From JBGPTK01 sp963797765 (GTDB lineage: Bacteria > Acidobacteriota > Terriglobia > Acidiferrales > UBA7541): 64,000 nt of DNA. The stretch's first letter is position 1, and every line of letters starts with the position of its first letter. Location: positions 620,001 through 684,000 of the forward strand of contig CAWCQU010000003.1 in NCBI GenBank assembly GCA_963797765.1. The letters are read 5' to 3'. The position numbers and the translations under genes were made by a program. This document shows positions 60,995 through 64,000 of this stretch, piece by piece. The notes beneath the pieces were generated by a model. It worked only from the letters and a program-made list of their open reading frames with translations, was not told where the DNA came from and did no database searches.

Positions 60995-62575
60995 ATGAAC
61001 TCGACTCGGCGTAATTTGCGTTCGGCAGTCTGTTCAATTCTGTTGATCGTTTTCTTGTCATTCAATTTCTCGGCCGCCGCCGCGCCTGACGAGAAAACAA
61101 TCACCATTCTCTACACAAATGATTTCCACGCCGCCGTGGAACCCATGACGGCGACGTGGCTCATTGATCAGCCCTCCATCGGCGGCGCCGTGGCGCTGGC
61201 CGGCTGGATTCAAATGTTGCGCAGCACTCAACCCAATACATTTCTCTTCGATAGCGGCGATTTGTACACCGGACAGGCGATTTCATTCCTCACTCGCGGC
61301 CAAGCCCTGGTTGATATCTGGAAGGCCATCGGCTTCGACGCGGTTTGCCTGGGCAACCACGAATTCGACTACGGGCTGGAAGGCGCTTCGAACTATATTC
61401 GCCAGGAACCGTTCCCGGTCCTCGCCGCGAATCTGTTCTACAAAAAAGATGGCCTGCCTTTCGCCAAGGCATCCGCTCTTGTCGAAAAGAACGGCCTCAA
61501 AATTGCCGTCATCGGTGTGTTCGGTCCCGATGCAGCATCCGCAACCACGCCTTCCACGTGGGATACTCTGGAAGTCCGCGATCCGATCCCCATTCTCAAT
61601 CAATTGATCCCGCAACTTCGACGACAAGCCGATCTCGTCGTCGTGCTGGCGCACCAGGGAGAGACCGGCCCGATGCAATCGGATGCCGAGGCTCATCCGG
61701 AGGTGCAGCGCAATTTCGATAAGGACAAGGCTATGGCCGCCGCAGTTCCTGGAATTGACGTTCTGGTGGCCGGACACGCGCATCGAGGAATCGAAGTGCC
61801 GTGGGTCAGCCCCGCCACCGGCACGATCATCGTGCAAACCTACGGCCGCGGCACCACGCTCGGTTTCCTGCAACTCACTCTCAACACGCAGCAGCACCGC
61901 GTGACAGCCCACCAGGGCGCGCTGCTCCATGTCACGGTCGGCGTATTTCCGGCTCCCGCAAATGTTGCCGCCGTCATAAACAAGTGGCAGCAGGAATCCG
62001 ACCGCGCGGGAAGGGAAGTGATAGGCAGCGCACCGGAAGCCCTGGTCCGGAATTACAATGGCGAATCTTCAATCGGCGATCTGATCACCGACGCGATGCT
62101 TTGGAAATCGGGTGCTCAAATCGCTTTCGAAAATGCAGGCGGTATCCGCGGAGACTTGCCCGGCGGTCCCATCTCGCGCTACGACGCAATTTCCGCACTT
62201 CCGTTTATGAATACAAATGTTGAAATGAATTTAAGCGGCAAGGACATTCGGTCCATCCTCGAGCAATCACTCACGTTGAAAACCGGAATGCTGCAGGTTG
62301 CGGGCATCTCGATTACATACGATCTCTCGCGGCCGGAGAATCATCGACTGGTTTCGGCTCGAGTGGGAGACGCGCCGATAGACGACGCCCAAACCTACAA
62401 AATCGCCGCCAGCAGCTTCGTCGCGCAAGGCGGCGACCATTACGATGCCTTCCTCAACGGCAAAAATGTTCACGACACGGGAGAATTGCTCAGCGAAATT
62501 CTAACTGCCTATGCGCGCCACATTCACACTCTCGAGAAGCCAACTGTCCCGCGCATGACTCCCGTCGAGCATTAG
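60995..62575 (+). CDS. Secreted 5'-nucleotidase/2',3'-cyclic phosphodiesterase family protein (UshA-like)
   Basis: 526 residues with a signal peptide (SILLIVFLSFNFSAAAA). The calcineurin-like metallophosphatase part has YTNDFHAAVEP, the SGDLYTGQ segment, GNHEFDYG, LAHQGE and GHAHRG, the full set of dinuclear metal ligands. The C-terminal 5_nucleotid_C domain is seen in GDLITDAMLWKSGAQIAFENAGGIRGD (two pieces) and ends near ASSFVAQGGDHY. It should hydrolyse nucleotides in the periplasm, releasing phosphate and nucleosides. I chose ATG 60995 (GGAG upstream) as the signal peptide starts there; the frame stays open 104 codons upstream. Monocistronic. Confidence 0.9.
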   Translation: MNSTRRNLRSAVCSILLIVFLSFNFSAAAAPDEKTITILYTNDFHAAVEPMTATWLIDQPSIGGAVALAGWIQMLRSTQPNTFLFDSGDLYTGQAISFLTRGQALVDIWKAIGFDAVCLGNHEFDYGLEGASNYIRQEPFPVLAANLFYKKDGLPFAKASALVEKNGLKIAVIGVFGPDAASATTPSTWDTLEVRDPIPILNQLIPQLRRQADLVVVLAHQGETGPMQSDAEAHPEVQRNFDKDKAMAAAVPGIDVLVAGHAHRGIEVPWVSPATGTIIVQTYGRGTTLGFLQLTLNTQQHRVTAHQGALLHVTVGVFPAPANVAAVINKWQQESDRAGREVIGSAPEALVRNYNGESSIGDLITDAMLWKSGAQIAFENAGGIRGDLPGGPISRYDAISALPFMNTNVEMNLSGKDIRSILEQSLTLKTGMLQVAGISITYDLSRPENHRLVSARVGDAPIDDAQTYKIAASSFVAQGGDHYDAFLNGKNVHDTGELLSEILTAYARHIHTLEKPTVPRMTPVEH

Positions 62576-62785
62576 TCATTCGGAATCGACAAACCGGAGA
62601 TTACGATTGTTTTCTTCTTGGTGAACGGAGCATGAAATCATCTTGAATCTTGCGATGCGCCAGCGCCCGGCGAATACCGGTTGACCTGACCACCGCACGC
62701 GGATGTAAAATCCTAGCATTCCCGCGCCGTCGTTGCCCCGCCGGAATCAAGCGCGCGGAAACCTCGAATTTCAAGGAGGCCACCA

Positions 62786-63259
62786 ATGGCCAATCCAGTT
62801 AAGGCAATTCCCGAGGGCTATCAAACCATTACTCCCTCGATCACCTGCCGCGGCGCTGCCAAAGCAATTGAGTTTTACAAGAAGGCTTTTGGCGCCGAGG
62901 AAATTATGCGTATGGACACGCCCGATGGATACATAATGCACGCCGAGCTGAAACTCGGCAATTCCAGATTCATGTTGAACGACGAAATGCCCGGGATGGC
63001 AGCCGCTCCGAATCCAACCGCAACGCCGTCGTGCTCCCTTTTTCTCTATGTTTCTGATGTTGATTCGGTCTTTAAGCAAGCCGTCTCCGCCGGCGCCAAC
63101 GCTGACATGCCCGTCCAGGACATGTTCTGGGGCGATCGCTACGGCAAAGTGACTGACCCATTCGGGCATCACTGGGGACTCGCCACCCACGTGGAAGATG
63201 TCGCTCCCGACGAAATGGACCGCCGTTCCAAGGCTTTCATGGCCAAGGCCGCTGGATAA
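62786..63259 (+). CDS. VOC family protein (PhnB/glyoxalase-bleomycin resistance type)
   Basis: 157 residues with a start ITCRGAAKAIEFYKKAFGAEE as in PhnB-like VOC proteins, HAELKLGNSRFMLNDE in the middle and TDPFGHHWGLATHVEDV near the end. The paired beta-alpha-beta-beta-beta modules form one metal-binding site in this fold; His and Glu candidates are present. Such proteins are frequent near SRPBCC/ArsR genes in soil bacteria but their substrates are mostly unknown. AAGGAGG lies seven bases before the ATG. It is followed by a strong hairpin. Confidence 0.88.
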   Translation: MANPVKAIPEGYQTITPSITCRGAAKAIEFYKKAFGAEEIMRMDTPDGYIMHAELKLGNSRFMLNDEMPGMAAAPNPTATPSCSLFLYVSDVDSVFKQAVSAGANADMPVQDMFWGDRYGKVTDPFGHHWGLATHVEDVAPDEMDRRSKAFMAKAAG

Positions 63260-63293
63260 ATCCTTCGATCACAAAGGATTTTCAATCGATAGC

Positions 63294-63338
63294 TCACGCC
63301 CGGCGCGGCACGGAAGCCTTGCCGGGCGTGACGTTTTT
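63294..63338. terminator. Rho-independent terminator between convergent genes
   Basis: A perfect 11-bp stem TCACGCCCGGC / GCCGGGCGTGA (63294-63304 and 63321-63331) with a 16-base loop is followed by CGTTTTT. It terminates the VOC gene and lies just before the stop of the SRPBCC gene on the other strand. Confidence 0.85.
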
Positions 63339-63343
63339 GGCGC

Positions 63344-63889
63344 CTAAGCGTTCGCTCTGCCCGCTTGCAAATTCGCCGCTTCCTTCCTGTAGATAGCTAG
63401 CATCCGGTCATACATCGCCAGAAATGCTTCCGGTTCGTTCGCTTTCAGGCGATCCTGCAGATGCTGCAGGTGTGTGTGCCAGCCGGCCGCAAAGCTCGGC
63501 ATTTTTTCGGTCGGCAATTGGCGATGCGTCAAAGTCAACAGGACCTTGTCGCCTCGCGCTTGCAGTTCAAATGTCACGATCGAATCGGGCCCTTCGTTCG
63601 CAGCTCCGGGAGTCTGGTCGATCCACGTATATGCCAGCACGTGCGGCGGTTCGTACCGGCTGATCACACCAAGAATCGAGCAGCCAGCCTGCTGTCGCTG
63701 GGGCACCTCGTGCGTGTTAAACGTCAATTCCACTGCCCCACCCATTCGCAGGTCGATCCGGGCCGCTGCCAGCCAGGTCTTCAGATATTCCGGTTTGGTC
63801 AGGTAGTCCCACACGCGTTCGATCGGCCCGGGCAGCAGCCGCTCGAAGCGCACCGAATTAAAATCCAAAAAGATTCCCAGGTCGGTCAT
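63344..63889 (-). CDS. SRPBCC (AHSA1/START-like) domain protein
   Basis: 181 residues. FERLLPGPIERVWDYLTKPEYLKTW is the usual start of AHSA1-type SRPBCC proteins (given here in pieces), with strands GGAVELTFN and DKVLLTLTHRQLP, and FAAGWHTHLQHLQDRLK near the end. The fold is a hydrophobic-ligand pocket; members of the ArsR-coupled subgroup have unknown ligands. Its ATG overlaps the stop of an ArsR-type gene (ATGA), a frequent arrangement in which the regulator and the SRPBCC protein are cotranscribed. Confidence 0.9.
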   Translation of the reverse strand: MTDLGIFLDFNSVRFERLLPGPIERVWDYLTKPEYLKTWLAAARIDLRMGGAVELTFNTHEVPQRQQAGCSILGVISRYEPPHVLAYTWIDQTPGAANEGPDSIVTFELQARGDKVLLTLTHRQLPTEKMPSFAAGWHTHLQHLQDRLKANEPEAFLAMYDRMLAIYRKEAANLQAGRANA

Positions 63890-64000
63890 CGTTTTTTCCT
63901 CCTCTTGCGATTGGATTGTTTCTTTCGAAGTTGCCGCTCGAGTTCATTCAGCCGTCCGGTCCAGAACGATCGAACTTGGGCGAGCCACGATCCCAGTTCG
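63886..64000 (-). CDS. ArsR-family transcriptional regulator, C-terminal end only
   Basis: The last 38 codons of a gene entering from the right edge: WLAQVRSFWTGRLNELERQL followed by a Lys/Arg-rich tail and TGA. The sequence matches the C-terminal helix of ArsR-type HTH regulators that precede SRPBCC genes. It overlaps the SRPBCC gene start by four bases. The helix-turn-helix itself is beyond the window, so the family call rests on this tail and the gene context. Confidence 0.7.
   Translation of the reverse strand, partial: ELGSWLAQVRSFWTGRLNELERQLRKKQSNRKRRKKR

Noticed and set aside
1..64000. CRISPR arrays, tRNA genes, insertion sequences, phage genes
   Set aside because: Looked for on both strands; no regularly spaced repeats, cloverleaf-like sequences, transposases or integrases were seen.

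Overview
The window looks like a chromosomal segment of a soil-type Acidobacteriota (GC in the high fifties by eye). This assignment is an inference from gene content: FtsX/MacB-type permeases, an IPT/Ig-like lipoprotein, a UpxY-like NusG paralog heading a polysaccharide operon, and a hut operon with a fused FTCD. No rRNA, tRNA, CRISPR array, phage gene or insertion sequence was recognised.

Left part (1-36300) is mostly metabolic and envelope genes. On the minus strand, hutU-hutI-ftcD degrade histidine from urocanate to glutamate with formimino-group capture by folate. An exported protein of unknown function follows. Next come an acyl-CoA synthetase, thiG, a CPBP protease, a multi-pass acyltransferase-like protein, ftsB, a phosphohexomutase, cutA and a cystathionine gamma-synthase-type enzyme. 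They are followed by an orphan FtsX permease, an HpnK-like deacetylase paired with a GtrB/DPM-type glycosyltransferase, two exported proteins, a decayed ferredoxin-NADP reductase fragment, a tandem pair of related exported proteins, glgB, an exported DinB-like protein, gamma-glutamyltransferase, a five-PAS/GAF hybrid histidine kinase, a lipoprotein, and an ABC exporter pair with a secreted esterase.

Centre (36334-55803) is one 13-gene minus-strand exopolysaccharide/O-antigen operon. In transcription order it is: NusG-like antiterminator, Wzc-like copolymerase with an apparent AMIN domain and a Walker A motif lacking its lysine, Wza-like exporter, WbpE-type aminotransferase, WbpB-WbpD fusion, polysaccharide deacetylase-like protein, Wzx-like flippase, O-antigen ligase/polymerase, GT4, UDP-GlcNAc 2-epimerase (WecB/WbpI), WbuB-like GT4, a second DegT aminotransferase, and a fusion of the initiating phosphoglycosyl transferase with a PglF/CapD 4,6-dehydratase. 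It ends at a perfect 14-bp hairpin shared with the convergent esterase gene. The set suggests a repeat unit primed with a 4-amino-4,6-dideoxy sugar and containing a 2,3-diacetamido uronic acid. Beside it lie a PilZ protein and a LuxR-type regulator whose receiver lacks the phospho-acceptor aspartate.

Right part (58004-64000) has an MgtA-type Mg2+ P-ATPase, a secreted 5'-nucleotidase, a VOC protein, and an SRPBCC protein with the end of an ArsR regulator.

A pervasive feature is single-base frameshifts in otherwise conserved genes (hutI, the cystathionine synthase, the O-antigen ligase, wza, wzc, two exported proteins). Most sit at short homopolymers. This looks more like residual assembly indels than gene decay, so the affected genes are annotated as single CDSs with the break noted.
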